NCBI RefSeq assembly: GCF_003355155.1
Contig: NZ_CP031320.1
Coordinates: 6,559,827-6,623,826, forward strand
Length of the DNA stretch: 64,000 nt
Reading direction: 5' to 3'
Source of the DNA: Streptomyces armeniacus
GTDB lineage: Bacteria; Actinomycetota; Actinomycetes; Streptomycetales; Streptomycetaceae
In this document: positions 1-8,621 of the stretch, piece by piece
How positions within the stretch are numbered: the stretch's first letter is position 1
Layout: each line of letters starts with the position of its first letter
Translations under genes and position numbers: made by a program
Notes under the pieces: generated by a model
Told to the model about the DNA's origin: nothing
What the model saw: the letters and a program-made list of their open reading frames with translations, nothing else
Databases searched by the model: none

Positions 1-357
1 GACGGGCTGGCGTGGCCGCGCAGCCGCGCTGTGGTCGCGGCGCGTGCGGCGGGGCTGGCGCCGCCGGCGCAGTCCGTGTATCCGGACGTACGGGACGTGG
101 AGGGGCTGGCGCGCTCCTGCGCGCACGGCCGTTCCCTGGGCTTCCTCGGGCGTACGGCGATCCACCCGCGCCAACTGCCCGTGATCGAGCGGGCGTACCT
201 GCCGTCGGCGCAGGAGGTCGAGGCCGCCGAGGAGGTGCTGCGGGCCGCCGCCACGGACGCGGGCGCGCTCGCGCTGCCGGACGGCCGGTTCGTGGACGCG
301 GCGGTCGTCGCGGGCGCCCGGCACACCCTGGCCCTGGCGCACCGTAAGGGCCGCTGA
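1..357 (+). CDS. HpcH/HpaI aldolase / citrate lyase (CitE-like) family protein, 3' part only
   Basis: The reading frame is open from base 1 to a TGA at 355-357, so only the last 118 codons are present and the start lies outside the window. The retained part resembles the C-terminal half of CitE-like beta-subunit lyases: a SVYPDV segment followed by SLGFLGRTAIHPRQL, the stretch in which this family closes the TIM barrel and lines the CoA-ester pocket, then an acidic helix. Such enzymes cleave or form C-C bonds of acyl-CoA esters (citryl-, malyl- or methylmalyl-CoA). The substrate cannot be told from this fragment. It points toward lgt (minus strand, convergent). Confidence 0.8.
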   Translation, partial: DGLAWPRSRAVVAARAAGLAPPAQSVYPDVRDVEGLARSCAHGRSLGFLGRTAIHPRQLPVIERAYLPSAQEVEAAEEVLRAAATDAGALALPDGRFVDAAVVAGARHTLALAHRKGR

Positions 358-522
358 CGCGCGCAGGCGCTCACTCAGCTCACTCAGCTCAGGCGGCTCA
401 GGCGCAGGCGTTCAGGCGGCTCCGGCTGCCCGGCCCGGGCAGGCCGCCCGCAACGCGCCGGCGCGCGGTGCCCGTTGGGGCCCGCGCGCCGTATCGCCGT
501 TCGGATCGGGAGAGTTGAGCGG

Positions 523-1578
523 TCAGGACTTCTTCGAGGAGCCCTGCTGTGCGCTCGCCTCGGCGGTGGAGCCGCCGTCGTCGGCCGCGTCCGCCGGATC
601 GGCCGGTTCGGGATCGTCTGATTCGGAACCATCCGCCGCGGACTCGTCCGTCCCGGAACCGTCCTTCGCCTTCTTCATGCTGACCGCGGCCCCGGCGTCC
701 TTCCCGCTGCCGCCGCCGCTGCCGCCGGCACCGCCGTCGTCGTCCCCTGGTGCGCGCGGCTCCACGACCTCCTCGCGTCCGGGCGACCGGCGTTGCGAGA
801 TCACCATGTACGCGACGGCACCGAGGAAGACCACGACCGACGTCCAGTTGTTGAGCCGCAGCCCCCAGACCTCGTGCGCGTCATCGATGCGCATGTACTC
901 GATCCAGAAGCGCCCGACCGTGTACAGCGCCACGTACAGCGCGAAGACCCGGCCGTGCCCCATCCGGAAGCGCCGGTCGGCCCAGATCACCAGCAGTGCC
1001 GCGCCGATGCACCACAGCGACTCGTAGAGGAACGTCGGGTGGTACGTCGCCAGGTCCGGGGAGTCGACGGGCCGGTTCTCCGGGTCGATCTTGACGGCCC
1101 AGGGGACGTCCGTGGCGCGCCCGTACAGCTCCTGGTTGAACCAGTTCCCCCAGCGGCCGATCGCCTGGGCGGCGGCGAGCCCGGGCGCCAGCGCGTCGGC
1201 CCACGCGGGCAGCGGGATGCCACGGCGGCGGCAGCCGATCCAGGCGCCGACGGCGCCGATCGCGACCGCGCCCCAGATGCCGAGGCCGCCGTCCCACACG
1301 CGGAAGGCGTCGACCCAGTTGCGGCCCTCGCCGAAGTAGAGCTGGTAGTCGGTGATGACGTGGTAGAGGCGGCCGCCGATCAGTCCGAACGGGACGGCCC
1401 ACACGGCGATGTCGGCGACGGTACCGGGCTGACCGCCACGGGCGACCCAGCGCCTGCCGCCGAGCCAGACCGCGAAGAAGACACCGACGATGATGCAGAG
1501 CGCATAGCCGCGCAACGGCACCGGTCCGAGATGGATCTCGCCGGCGGAGGGGCTCGGGATGAAGGCAAGGGTGTTCAT
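523..1578 (-). CDS. lgt: Prolipoprotein diacylglyceryl transferase
   Basis: 351 residues. Lgt moves diacylglycerol from phosphatidylglycerol to the lipobox cysteine of prolipoproteins at the outer face of the plasma membrane, the first step of lipoprotein maturation. Several hydrophobic helices are visible, and the family signature region is intact (GRWGNWFNQELYG, about residues 140-152, with the essential Arg/Asn/Glu). GGLGIWGA and YPTFLYES-like (YHPTFLYES) segments also fit. The ATG at 1576-1578 (MNTLAF) is chosen because it places the first helix at the N-terminus and has GGGA upstream; the frame stays open farther upstream without homology. After the last helix there is an unusually long, acidic, Gly/Ser-rich cytoplasmic tail of about 80 residues. 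It lies downstream of dsbA and trpA, as is common in Streptomyces. Confidence 0.95.
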   Translation of the reverse strand: MNTLAFIPSPSAGEIHLGPVPLRGYALCIIVGVFFAVWLGGRRWVARGGQPGTVADIAVWAVPFGLIGGRLYHVITDYQLYFGEGRNWVDAFRVWDGGLGIWGAVAIGAVGAWIGCRRRGIPLPAWADALAPGLAAAQAIGRWGNWFNQELYGRATDVPWAVKIDPENRPVDSPDLATYHPTFLYESLWCIGAALLVIWADRRFRMGHGRVFALYVALYTVGRFWIEYMRIDDAHEVWGLRLNNWTSVVVFLGAVAYMVISQRRSPGREEVVEPRAPGDDDGGAGGSGGGSGKDAGAAVSMKKAKDGSGTDESAADGSESDDPEPADPADAADDGGSTAEASAQQGSSKKS

Positions 1579-1832
1579 GGCGTTCCCGACGCTATCGTGC
1601 CGGGCGCCCGCGTGGGCACTCCGCCCGGCACAACGGCTCCATAACGAGCCCAGGGGCCTCCATCCGTGTGTCCCGCGCCCCGTCCGCCGCGCTCCCGACC
1701 CCGTACGCACGGGGCCCGTACGCACCGCCCCAGTACGCACCGCGCCGGTGCCCGCGCCAGCCGCACCGCGGAAGTTCCGCCGATGAGTTTCCGGCGGTCG
1801 TGCGGTCTACCCATCGACGAAAGGAGCGCACC

Positions 1833-2423
1833 ATGCGCAAGATCATCGTTTGCACATTCCTGACGCTGGACGGCGTGATGCAGGCGCCGGGCGGTCCGGA
1901 CGAGGACGCCGAGAGCGGCTTCGAGCACGGCGGCTGGCAGAAGCCGGTGGCCGACGACGAGGTCGGCGCGGCCATCGCCGGCTGGTACGAGCACTCCGAC
2001 GCGATGCTGCTCGGCCGCAAGACGTACGAGATCTTCGCGTCGTACTGGCCGACCGCCGACCCCGGCAACCCGTTCACCGAGCGGATGAACAGCATGCGCA
2101 AGTACGTGGCGTCCCGGTCCCTGACGTCCGTCGAGTGGCAGAACTCCACGCTGCTGGAGGGCGACATCGTCGATGCCCTGCGCCAGCTGAAGGCGTCCGA
2201 CGGCGGCGACATCAACGTCGTCGGCAGCGGCGACCTCGCCCAGACCCTCATGCGGCACGGCATCGTCGACGAGTACCGGCTGACCATCGGCACCGGCAAG
2301 CGGCTGTTCGCCGACGGAGCGATCCCCACCGCGCTGGAGCCGGTCAGCGTGTCGACGACGAAGGGCGGCACCGTCATCGGCGTCTTCCGGCCGGGCGGCA
2401 AGCCGAGCTACGACAGCTACTAG
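1833..2423 (+). CDS. Dihydrofolate reductase / RibD C-terminal domain family protein
   Basis: 196 residues; ATG with a good AAAGGAG Shine-Dalgarno 7 bases upstream. The sequence starts MRKIIVCTFLTLDGVMQAPG, the N-terminal strand of the RibD C-terminal/DHFR-like fold, and has LLGRKTYEIFASYWP and VVGSGDLAQTL for NADPH binding. Family members reduce pyrimidine- or pterin-like substrates, but most small stand-alone copies in actinobacteria have no assigned substrate. The gene converges on the DsbA-like gene; the two TAG stop codons share the palindromic CTAG at 2420-2423. Confidence 0.85.
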   Translation: MRKIIVCTFLTLDGVMQAPGGPDEDAESGFEHGGWQKPVADDEVGAAIAGWYEHSDAMLLGRKTYEIFASYWPTADPGNPFTERMNSMRKYVASRSLTSVEWQNSTLLEGDIVDALRQLKASDGGDINVVGSGDLAQTLMRHGIVDEYRLTIGTGKRLFADGAIPTALEPVSVSTTKGGTVIGVFRPGGKPSYDSY

Positions 2424-3163
2424 GCGGTCTTCGCCTCGACCATCCTCTTCAGCTTCTCCGGCGTCAGCGGATCGCTCTGGTCCGCGTACACGTTCTCGCC
2501 GTCCAGCAGCACGGTCGGGGTCGCGTTGTGCCCCGACTCGAGGAACGCGTTGTTCGACCGCTCCACCCACGTGCCGTGCCGGCCGTCCTCCACGCACTTC
2601 TCGAACGCCGGCCCCTCCAGCCCTTCGACCTTCCCGGCCAGCCGGAGCAGCCGCTTCTTGTCGCCGAACGCGTCGTCCTGCTCGCCGGGCTGGTTGCTGA
2701 ACAGCACGTCGTGGTACGGCCGGAACTTGCCCTGGTCGCGTGCGCAGGCCGCCGCGTTCGCCGCGTACTTGGAGCCGTTGCCGCCCATGTTGCCGTCGAT
2801 GATCGTGACGATGTGGTACTCGGTCTTGAGCTTCCCGGCCTCCTCCAGCTCGCGGATGGTCCCGCGGAACGCGTTCTCGAACTGCGCGCAGGCCGGGCAG
2901 CGGAAGTCCTCGTAGACGGTGAGGGTCGCGGCGGCGCGGCCGGTGCCCTGGGTGATCGGTTTCGCGGACGCGGTGTCGCCGCCCCCGTCATCGCCCTGGT
3001 TGGCGACGACCACGCCGGTGACGGCGGCCACGCCGAGCACCGCGGCCATCGCGCCGGCCACCTTCAGCACCCTCAGGCGTTTGTCCGCCGCCCTCTCGCG
3101 CTCGCGCTGCTCCCGCAGCCGCTCGCGTGCGCTGCGCTTTCCCTCGCGGTTCTTCTGGCTCAT
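2420..3163 (-). CDS. DsbA-family thiol:disulfide oxidoreductase, membrane-anchored
   Basis: 247 residues. A charged N-terminus rich in Arg/Glu is followed by one transmembrane segment (about residues 35-55) and an extracytoplasmic thioredoxin-fold domain (Thioredoxin_4/DsbA type). The redox motif is CPAC within DFRCPACAQFE. A cis-Pro loop is seen as NATPTVLLDG. It probably oxidises or holds open secreted proteins on the outer face of the membrane. The ATG at 3161-3163 (MSQKNREGK) is preferred over upstream codons because it begins the usual charged N-terminus of this family. It sits directly downstream of trpA on the same strand, as in other Streptomyces trp loci, but no functional link to tryptophan is implied. 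Confidence 0.9.
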   Translation of the reverse strand: MSQKNREGKRSARERLREQRERERAADKRLRVLKVAGAMAAVLGVAAVTGVVVANQGDDGGGDTASAKPITQGTGRAAATLTVYEDFRCPACAQFENAFRGTIRELEEAGKLKTEYHIVTIIDGNMGGNGSKYAANAAACARDQGKFRPYHDVLFSNQPGEQDDAFGDKKRLLRLAGKVEGLEGPAFEKCVEDGRHGTWVERSNNAFLESGHNATPTVLLDGENVYADQSDPLTPEKLKRMVEAKTA

Positions 3164-3285
3164 CACAACCTGGGCAAACGAACCGGGTGCCGCACGCGCG
3201 TGCACCACCGGCCGCGTTTCCCCCGAAAGAAGGACCCGGCGGGCGCACGGCCCGGAACTGTCTGTCCCGGACCGTGCGCCCACGC

Positions 3286-3364
3286 CGCGCGCCGTACGCG
3301 CGCCGCGGTACGCACGCGCGCCGCCGTACGCACGCGCGCCGCCGTACGTACGCCGCCCGCGCGC
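3286..3364. repeat. GTACGC-rich intergenic repeats before trpA stop
   Basis: The gap between the dsbA-like start and the trpA stop holds three near-identical blocks of the type GTACGCACGCGCGCCGCC, ending in GTACGTACG. No gene is supported here. It belongs to a recurring class of GTACG-rich intergenic blocks in this window. Confidence 0.7.
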
Positions 3365-4243
3365 TCAGCCGCGTACGCGCACGCCTGCCGCCAGTTCGCC
3401 CGCGAGCGTCCGTACGTCCGCGAGGCCCGCCGCCAGGTCGTCGCCCGCGTCGAGCAGGCGTTTGACGAAGGCGGAGCCGACGATCACCCCGTCCGCGAAC
3501 GCGGCGACCTCCGCCGCCTGCCCCGGCGTCGAGACGCCGAGCCCGACGCACACCGGCAGCCGCGTGGTGGCGCGCGTGCGGCGCACCAGTTCCGCCGCCT
3601 CCCGGCCGACCGACTCGCGGGTGCCCGTCACGCCCATCAGCGAGGCCGCGTACACGAAGCCGCTGCCCGCCTCAGTGATCCGCGCCAGCCGCGCGTCCTT
3701 GCTGGACGGCGCGACCACGAAGACCGTCGCGAGGCCGTGCTGCTCGGCGGCCTTCCGCCAGCCGTCGGACTCCTCGACCGGCAGGTCGGGCAGGATGCAG
3801 CCTGCGCCGCCCGCGGCGGCGAGCTCGGCGGCGAACCGCTCGGCGCCGTAGCGGTCGACCGGGTTCCAGTACGTCATGCACAGCACCGGCGCGCCCGTCG
3901 CGGCGTGCGTCTCGCGCACCGTACGGAGCACGTCGGCGATACGGACGCCGCCGCGCAGCGCGATGTCGTCCGCGGTCTGGATGACCGGCCCGTCCAGCAC
4001 CGGGTCGCTGTGCGGGAGGCCGACCTCGACGATGTCGCAGCCGCCCTCCAGCAGCGCGGTGCACGCCTGGATGCCGCCGTCCACGGTGGGGAATCCGGCC
4101 GGGAGGTAGCCGACCAGGGCGGCCCGGCCCTCGTCGGCAGCGGCGGCGAGGGTGGTGCGCAGCAGCTCGGCGTTCCCGGCGGGCTGCCCGCTCACGGGTG
4201 TGCTCGCGGGCCCGCCGGCCTGCTCGTCCACGGGTCCGTTCAC
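3365..4243 (-). CDS. trpA: Tryptophan synthase alpha subunit
   Basis: 292 residues, cytoplasmic. It cleaves indole-3-glycerol phosphate to indole and glyceraldehyde 3-phosphate; indole is channelled to TrpB. A TIM barrel is recognisable from [12 protein letters not shown] through [14 protein letters not shown] (catalytic Glu/Asp region) to [13 protein letters not shown] and [11 protein letters not shown], the phosphate-binding end. The start is a GTG at 4241-4243 that overlaps the trpB stop as GTGA (4240-4243), which implies translational coupling and a matched subunit ratio. The N-terminus carries about 20 extra low-complexity residues compared with typical homologues. Confidence 0.96.
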   Translation of the reverse strand: MNGPVDEQAGGPASTPVSGQPAGNAELLRTTLAAAADEGRAALVGYLPAGFPTVDGGIQACTALLEGGCDIVEVGLPHSDPVLDGPVIQTADDIALRGGVRIADVLRTVRETHAATGAPVLCMTYWNPVDRYGAERFAAELAAAGGAGCILPDLPVEESDGWRKAAEQHGLATVFVVAPSSKDARLARITEAGSGFVYAASLMGVTGTRESVGREAAELVRRTRATTRLPVCVGLGVSTPGQAAEVAAFADGVIVGSAFVKRLLDAGDDLAAGLADVRTLAGELAAGVRVRG

Positions 4244-5505
4244 TGGTCCGCCCCCTTTCCCTCGTCCTTGCCGGAGCCCTCGGCCCCGTCGTACAGCCCG
4301 AAGTAGCGGGCCGCCGTGTCCATGTCCTTGTCGCCGCGGCCGGAGAGGTTGACCAGGACGATCCCGTCCTTCCCCAGCTCCTTGCCCAGGTCGAGCGCGC
4401 CGGCGAGCGCGTGCGCGCTCTCGATGGCCGGAATGATGCCCTCGGTACGGGACAGCAGCCGCAGCGCCTGCATCGCCTCGTCGTCGGTGACCGGCCGGTA
4501 TTCGCCGCGGCCCGAGTCCTTCAGATACGCGTGCTCCGGGCCGATGCCGGGGTAGTCGAGGCCGGCCGAGATGGAGTACGGCTCGGTGATCTGCCCCTCG
4601 TCGTCCTGCAGCACGTACGAGCGCGAGCCGTGCAGCACCCCGGGCTCGCCCGCGGTCAGGGTCGCCGCGTGCTCGCCGGAATCCACGCCGTGGCCCGCGG
4701 CCTCGAAGCCGACCAGCCGCACGTCCGTGTCCGGGATGAACGCGTGGAACAGGCCGATCGCGTTGGACCCGCCGCCCACGCAGGCGGCCACCGCGTCCGG
4801 CAGACGGCCCGTACGCTCCAGGATCTGCCGGCGCGCCTCGACGCCGATGACGCGGTGGAAGTCCCGTACGAGTACGGGGAAGGGGTGCGGGCCTGCGACC
4901 GTACCGAAGAGGTAGTGGGTGCGGTCGACGTTGGCGACCCAGTCGCGGAACGCCTCGTTGATGGCGTCCTTGAGGGTGCGGCTGCCGGAGGCCACGGGGA
5001 CGACCTGGGCACCGAGCATGCGCATGCGCGCGACGTTGAGCGCCTGGCGCTCGGTGTCGATCTCGCCCATGTAGATGGTGCACTCGAGGCCGAAGTAGGC
5101 GCAGGCAGTCGCCGTGGCGACGCCGTGCTGGCCGGCGCCGGTCTCGGCGATCACCCGGGTCTTGCCCATGCGCTTGGTGAGCAGGGCCTGGCCGAGCACG
5201 TTGTTGATCTTGTGTGAGCCGGTGTGGTTCAGGTCCTCGCGCTTGAGGAACACCCGGGCGCCGCCCGCGTGTTCGGCGAACCGCGCCGCCTCGGTGAGCG
5301 GGCTGGGCCGGCCGGTGTAGTCGACCAGCAGCTCCTCCAGCTCGGCGGCGAAGGCGGGGTCGTCCTTGGCCTTCTGGTACTCGGCCGCGACCTCGTCGAC
5401 GGCGGCGACCAGCGCCTCGGGGATGAACTTCCCGCCGAAGATCCCGAAGTAGCCCTCGGGGGTGGGCACCCGACCGTCGCGGTCGGGGATGAAGAAGCCG
5501 GACAT
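4240..5505 (-). CDS. trpB: Tryptophan synthase beta subunit
   Basis: 421 residues. PLP enzyme that condenses indole with serine to give tryptophan. The PLP lysine is in HTGSHKINN (about residue 87), the phosphate-binding loop is [12 protein letters not shown], and EDLNHTGSH and AGQHGVATA are typical of TrpB1. The ATG at 5503-5505 (MSGFFIPD) is chosen because GAGGAG stands 8 bases upstream; a TTG 18 bases earlier is less likely. trpA follows with a 4-base overlap. Upstream is a 266-bp GC-rich gap to trpM containing an 18-bp perfect palindrome, so trpBA could have its own promoter or RNA processing site. Confidence 0.97.
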   Translation of the reverse strand: MSGFFIPDRDGRVPTPEGYFGIFGGKFIPEALVAAVDEVAAEYQKAKDDPAFAAELEELLVDYTGRPSPLTEAARFAEHAGGARVFLKREDLNHTGSHKINNVLGQALLTKRMGKTRVIAETGAGQHGVATATACAYFGLECTIYMGEIDTERQALNVARMRMLGAQVVPVASGSRTLKDAINEAFRDWVANVDRTHYLFGTVAGPHPFPVLVRDFHRVIGVEARRQILERTGRLPDAVAACVGGGSNAIGLFHAFIPDTDVRLVGFEAAGHGVDSGEHAATLTAGEPGVLHGSRSYVLQDDEGQITEPYSISAGLDYPGIGPEHAYLKDSGRGEYRPVTDDEAMQALRLLSRTEGIIPAIESAHALAGALDLGKELGKDGIVLVNLSGRGDKDMDTAARYFGLYDGAEGSGKDEGKGADQ

Positions 5506-5666
5506 CCGACGTACTCCTCGCAAAGGTGTTGTAAGGGAAACGGTAGGCGCGGACGGGCCCGTACGGGCCCGTACGGGCGCGCGCGGCCGGCGCCGGACAG
5601 GGGCCGGGCAGGGGCCGGTGAGGGGCGCGTACGGGTGGGACCGCGGCGTGCAGCGGCGGCGCGCCT

Positions 5667-5684
5667 GCCGGGGCGCGCCCCGGC
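5667..5684. other. 18-bp perfect palindrome in the trpM-trpB gap
   Basis: GCCGGGGCGCGCCCCGGC is a perfect palindrome in the 266-bp space between trpM and trpB. In RNA it would form a hairpin, but with no loop and no U tract, so it is a weak terminator candidate. It may attenuate or stabilise the trp mRNA. The rest of the gap is GTACGG-rich and holds no gene. Confidence 0.4.
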
Positions 5685-5771
5685 GTACGGGCGTACGGCC
5701 CGGCGCGCGTGAGGTGAGCTCCGGCCTCCGTCACAGGCGGAGGATGGCCGGAAAGGGTCAGCGCGGCGCGC

Positions 5772-6026
5772 TCAGGCCGTGGGGAGCCGCCATCGGCGAC
5801 CGTTGATCTGGCCGGGCTCGCACCCGATGTGGTAGCGCACGCGGCGGCCGTGGACGCGGCGCGCGGGCGCGCGGCAGCCGCGCGGGCGGCAGCCCCGGCG
5901 CAGCGCCGCGTGCGGCAGGCGGTGGTCCGACGGCGCGCACGGCGGCGCGTACGGCGGACGCGCGCCGCGGCCCGCGGAACTCCCCGGGACGGGGGCCTGC
6001 GGCGCGGCGGCGCGTGCGGTGGTCAT
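5772..6026 (-). CDS. trpM: Tryptophan biosynthesis modulator TrpM
   Basis: 84 residues as called from the ATG at 6024-6026, 8 bases after the trpC stop. The C-terminal half (RGCRPRGCRAPARRVHGRRV, then HIGCEPGQINGRRWR) matches what I recall of the small basic TrpM protein encoded between trpC and trpB in Streptomyces. In S. coelicolor TrpM is reported to modulate tryptophan biosynthesis and growth; its biochemical activity is not settled. The N-terminal 30 residues are low complexity and the true start could be farther in. It has several cysteines and many arginines, so nucleic-acid or metal binding is conceivable, but this is inference. Confidence 0.8.
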   Translation of the reverse strand: MTTARAAAPQAPVPGSSAGRGARPPYAPPCAPSDHRLPHAALRRGCRPRGCRAPARRVHGRRVRYHIGCEPGQINGRRWRLPTA

Positions 6027-6034
6027 CGGTGCGG

Positions 6035-6844
6035 TCAGCCCCGCCCGTGCCGGAGCGCGGGGTGTGCGCCGGCGGCGACCAGGTCGGCGACCGCCGACCG
6101 CGGGTCCTTGCCGGTGACCAGGGACTCGCCGACGAGGACGGCGTCGGCGCCCTCGTTCGCGTAGGCGATCAGGTCGTGCGGGCCCCGTACGCCGGACTCG
6201 GCGATCTTGACGACGTGGTCCGGAATCTCCGGGGCGATCCGCTCGAAGTTGCCGCGGTCGACCTCGAGAGTGCGCAGGTTGCGCGCGTTCACGCCGATCA
6301 GCTTCGCGCCGGCGGCCAGCGCGCGCTCGACCTCCTCCTCGTCGTGCACCTCGACGAGGGGCGTGAGCCCGATGGACTCGGCCCGCTCGACGAGCGAGAC
6401 GAGCGCCTCCTGCTCGAGCGCGGCGACGATCAGCAGGACGAGGTCGGCGCCGTACGCGCGCGCCTCCCACAGCTGGTACGCGGTGAAGACGAAGTCCTTG
6501 CGCAGCACCGGGATGTCGACCTTGGCGCGGACCGCTTCGAGGTCCGCGAGGGAGCCGCCGAAGCGGCGCTGCTCGGTGAGGACGGAGATGACGGCGGCGC
6601 CGCCCGCCTCGTAGTCGGCGGCGAGCCCCGCGGGGTCGGCGATGGCGGCGAGGGCGCCCTTGGACGGGCTCGAGCGCTTGACCTCGCAGATGACCTTGAC
6701 ACTGTCGCCCTTGAGCGCGGCGATCCCGTCCTTGGCCTGCGGGGCGGCCCCGGCGCGCTGCTTGAGATCGTCGAGGCTGACGCGCGCCTGCCGCTCGGCG
6801 AGGTCTTCGCGGACGCCGTCGATGATCTCGTCGAGCACACTCAC
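6035..6844 (-). CDS. trpC: Indole-3-glycerol phosphate synthase
   Basis: 269 residues. It closes the indole ring from carboxyphenylaminodeoxyribulose phosphate, giving the TrpA substrate. The sequence shows [13 protein letters not shown] (catalytic Lys and substrate-binding loop), [21 protein letters not shown] and [13 protein letters not shown], followed by AESGVRG and VLVGESLV, all in the order expected for the TIM barrel. The start is the GTG at 6842-6844 (VSVLDEII) with a G-rich Shine-Dalgarno. trpM follows immediately, so trpC-trpM-trpB-trpA is probably one operon. No leader peptide with tandem Trp codons was found upstream. Confidence 0.96.
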   Translation of the reverse strand: MSVLDEIIDGVREDLAERQARVSLDDLKQRAGAAPQAKDGIAALKGDSVKVICEVKRSSPSKGALAAIADPAGLAADYEAGGAAVISVLTEQRRFGGSLADLEAVRAKVDIPVLRKDFVFTAYQLWEARAYGADLVLLIVAALEQEALVSLVERAESIGLTPLVEVHDEEEVERALAAGAKLIGVNARNLRTLEVDRGNFERIAPEIPDHVVKIAESGVRGPHDLIAYANEGADAVLVGESLVTGKDPRSAVADLVAAGAHPALRHGRG

Positions 6845-6981
6845 GCGAGCGGCCCCCCTTCGTGGCTGAGGGAATGGGGTGGTCAGGCACTCCGATGGTA
6901 TCCGCCGGGGGGCGGAGCACCCGCATCCGGTTGCGCCAAGTCCCATATTCCGGACAGAACGATCATGGGGTCCGGGCCCCG

Positions 6982-7506
6982 TCAGGGCGCCAGCGCCGCG
7001 CCGAGGGGCAAATTCCGGACAACCGAGAAAACGAGCACCAGTCCGCCGAGTACCCACCAGTGCACCACCCGCGGCCGTACCGGCGACAGCGCCCCCAGGG
7101 AGAGCACCGGCCGCCGCCGCAGCGCCGCCCAGGACCAGCGCAGCCATACGGCGGCGAAGACGAGGAAGGCCGCGACGACCAGGGCGTTGGCGCCCAGGGC
7201 CGCGACGAGGTCGCCGTGCGCGACGGCGTGCGCCGTACGAAGGCCGCCGCAGCCCGGGCAGTAGATGCCGGTGAGCTGCAGCAGGGGGCATGCGGGGTAG
7301 CGGCCGGGCCGGTTGGGGTCCACGGCGCCGACGAACGCGACGGCGGCGCCCACGGTCACCAGCGCGACGGCGGGGGCGGCGAGCCGTACGAGCGGCCCGC
7401 GGCGGTCTTCGTACGGGCCACGGTCGGCGTACGGGCCGCTGCCGCCGTACGGGCCGGGTGCGCCCCGCGGACCGGCCGGGCCGGTCGGTTCGGTCGGATC
7501 GCTCAC
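6982..7506 (-). CDS. DUF2752 membrane protein of the trp region
   Basis: 174 residues. A Pro/Gly-rich cytoplasmic N-terminus of about 45 residues precedes three hydrophobic segments. The DUF2752 signature is present as [20 protein letters not shown]: a Cys, then CPGCGGLR, in which two or three cysteines lie at the membrane face. The function of this family is unknown; metal or thiol chemistry at the membrane is possible. The GTG at 7504-7506 is chosen because GGTGGGAG lies just upstream. The gene is a regular member of Streptomyces trp clusters, between trpC and trpE. Confidence 0.85.
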   Translation of the reverse strand: MSDPTEPTGPAGPRGAPGPYGGSGPYADRGPYEDRRGPLVRLAAPAVALVTVGAAVAFVGAVDPNRPGRYPACPLLQLTGIYCPGCGGLRTAHAVAHGDLVAALGANALVVAAFLVFAAVWLRWSWAALRRRPVLSLGALSPVRPRVVHWWVLGGLVLVFSVVRNLPLGAALAP

Positions 7507-7573
7507 GCTCCCACCTTCCCCGCCGGCCGCCCGCCGGGCCACCCGTGTGCGGCCTTCGGCCGCGCGGCTGCGG

Positions 7574-7837
7574 TCAGGACTGCGCGGAGGCCGAAGCCGA
7601 GGCCGGCTCCTGGCTCGCCCGCGGCTGCGGCTGACGCTGCGGCTGGGGCTTCTGGCCGAGGCCCGCGGCTCGCATGGCCAGTCCCACCACGCCGCCGAGA
7701 AGTGCTACGGCGCAACCGGCCGCGACTCCGAGCGGCTGCGCCATCACCGTGAAGGCCCCGCCGATGCAGAAGCCGAGGAAGGTGATGGTGACGCCGGTCC
7801 AGGCCGCCAGCGTGTGTCCGTGGTTGTTGCCCGCCAT
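7574..7837 (-). CDS. HGxxPAAW family small membrane protein
   Basis: 87 residues with two hydrophobic helices (about residues 13-35 and 40-58) and a Gln/Pro/Ala-rich tail. The N-terminus reads HGHTLAAWTGV, the local version of the HGxxPAAW motif that defines this actinobacterial family. ATG at 7835-7837 with GAGGAG upstream. Function unknown. Its fixed place between trpE and trpC in Streptomyces suggests co-expression with tryptophan genes rather than a proven role. Confidence 0.85.
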   Translation of the reverse strand: MAGNNHGHTLAAWTGVTITFLGFCIGGAFTVMAQPLGVAAGCAVALLGGVVGLAMRAAGLGQKPQPQRQPQPRASQEPASASASAQS

Positions 7838-7961
7838 TGACTGCTCCTCATCGATCAACTACGCGGACGTGTACGGGGCCCGCCCGCGCCATTCTCCCCC
7901 GTGCGCGCGGCAGCCCGAGTCAGGGGGTGCCGTTCGCGCACTTCGGGACGTGCCGTACGCG

Positions 7962-8621
7962 TCAGGACGTGCCGTACGTGGGGTCCTCGCCGCGGTCGAG
8001 CGCCTTCCACAGGTCCTCGGGCCGGTCCGGGTCCACCGGAGGCGCGGCCGCGCGGCCCCCGGCCCTGGAGCGCGTACGGGACGCGCGGGGCGTCCGCTCG
8101 TACCGCCCGCTGCCCGCCATCGACGGCCAGTCCCGCCCGTAGCGCAGGGCCAGCGCCCCCGCGACGAGAAGCAGGACGCCGCCCGCCGCCGAAAGGTACG
8201 GCCAGACGCTGTGGGTCACGTCGCCGATGCCGCTGCTCGCGAGACCGCTGGCCTGCGCGGCCTTGTCCTGGAGTGCGGCCGTGTCGTTCGCGCCCAGCAC
8301 GGCGGTGACGACGGTGCCTGCGCCACAGAGGGCGAGCAGTCCGGCGACGGCGAACCGTACGGCGCGGCGCACCGCGAACACGGCGACCAGCGCGGCCAGC
8401 CCCACCAGCGCCAGCGCGCTGGGGAGTCCGCTGATGTCGCCGCCCTCGGCCTCCAGTGGGAGGGTGCCGTCCGCGAACGACGCGGTGCTCTCGCTCCACA
8501 CCTGGCCGGCGGCCACCAGCACCACCGCCGCGCCCAGCGCGCCCGTCAGCAGCGCGCACGCCAGCGCGCGCCGGGGCGCCCGGGACGGCCGCGGGGTGGT
8601 TGCCGGGGGTTCGGAAGTCAC
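7962..8621 (-). CDS. Trp-region conserved membrane protein (TIGR02234 family)
   Basis: 219 residues with four predicted membrane helices, a hydrophilic loop after helix 1, and a charged C-terminal tail ending [19 protein letters not shown], which is typical of this trp-operon-associated family. Function unknown. The start is a GTG (8619-8621) that overlaps the trpE stop as GTGA, so it is translationally coupled to trpE. Confidence 0.9.
   Translation of the reverse strand: MTSEPPATTPRPSRAPRRALACALLTGALGAAVVLVAAGQVWSESTASFADGTLPLEAEGGDISGLPSALALVGLAALVAVFAVRRAVRFAVAGLLALCGAGTVVTAVLGANDTAALQDKAAQASGLASSGIGDVTHSVWPYLSAAGGVLLLVAGALALRYGRDWPSMAGSGRYERTPRASRTRSRAGGRAAAPPVDPDRPEDLWKALDRGEDPTYGTS

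Noticed and set aside
1850..4306. An 818-codon open frame on the plus strand
   Set aside because: It lies across the DHFR-like gene in another frame and antisense to dsbA and trpA; composition is Arg/Ala/Pro-rich without motifs.
6845..6981. Search for a Trp-codon leader peptide before trpC
   Set aside because: Minus-strand frames show only isolated Trp codons and no attenuator-like pair of hairpins.
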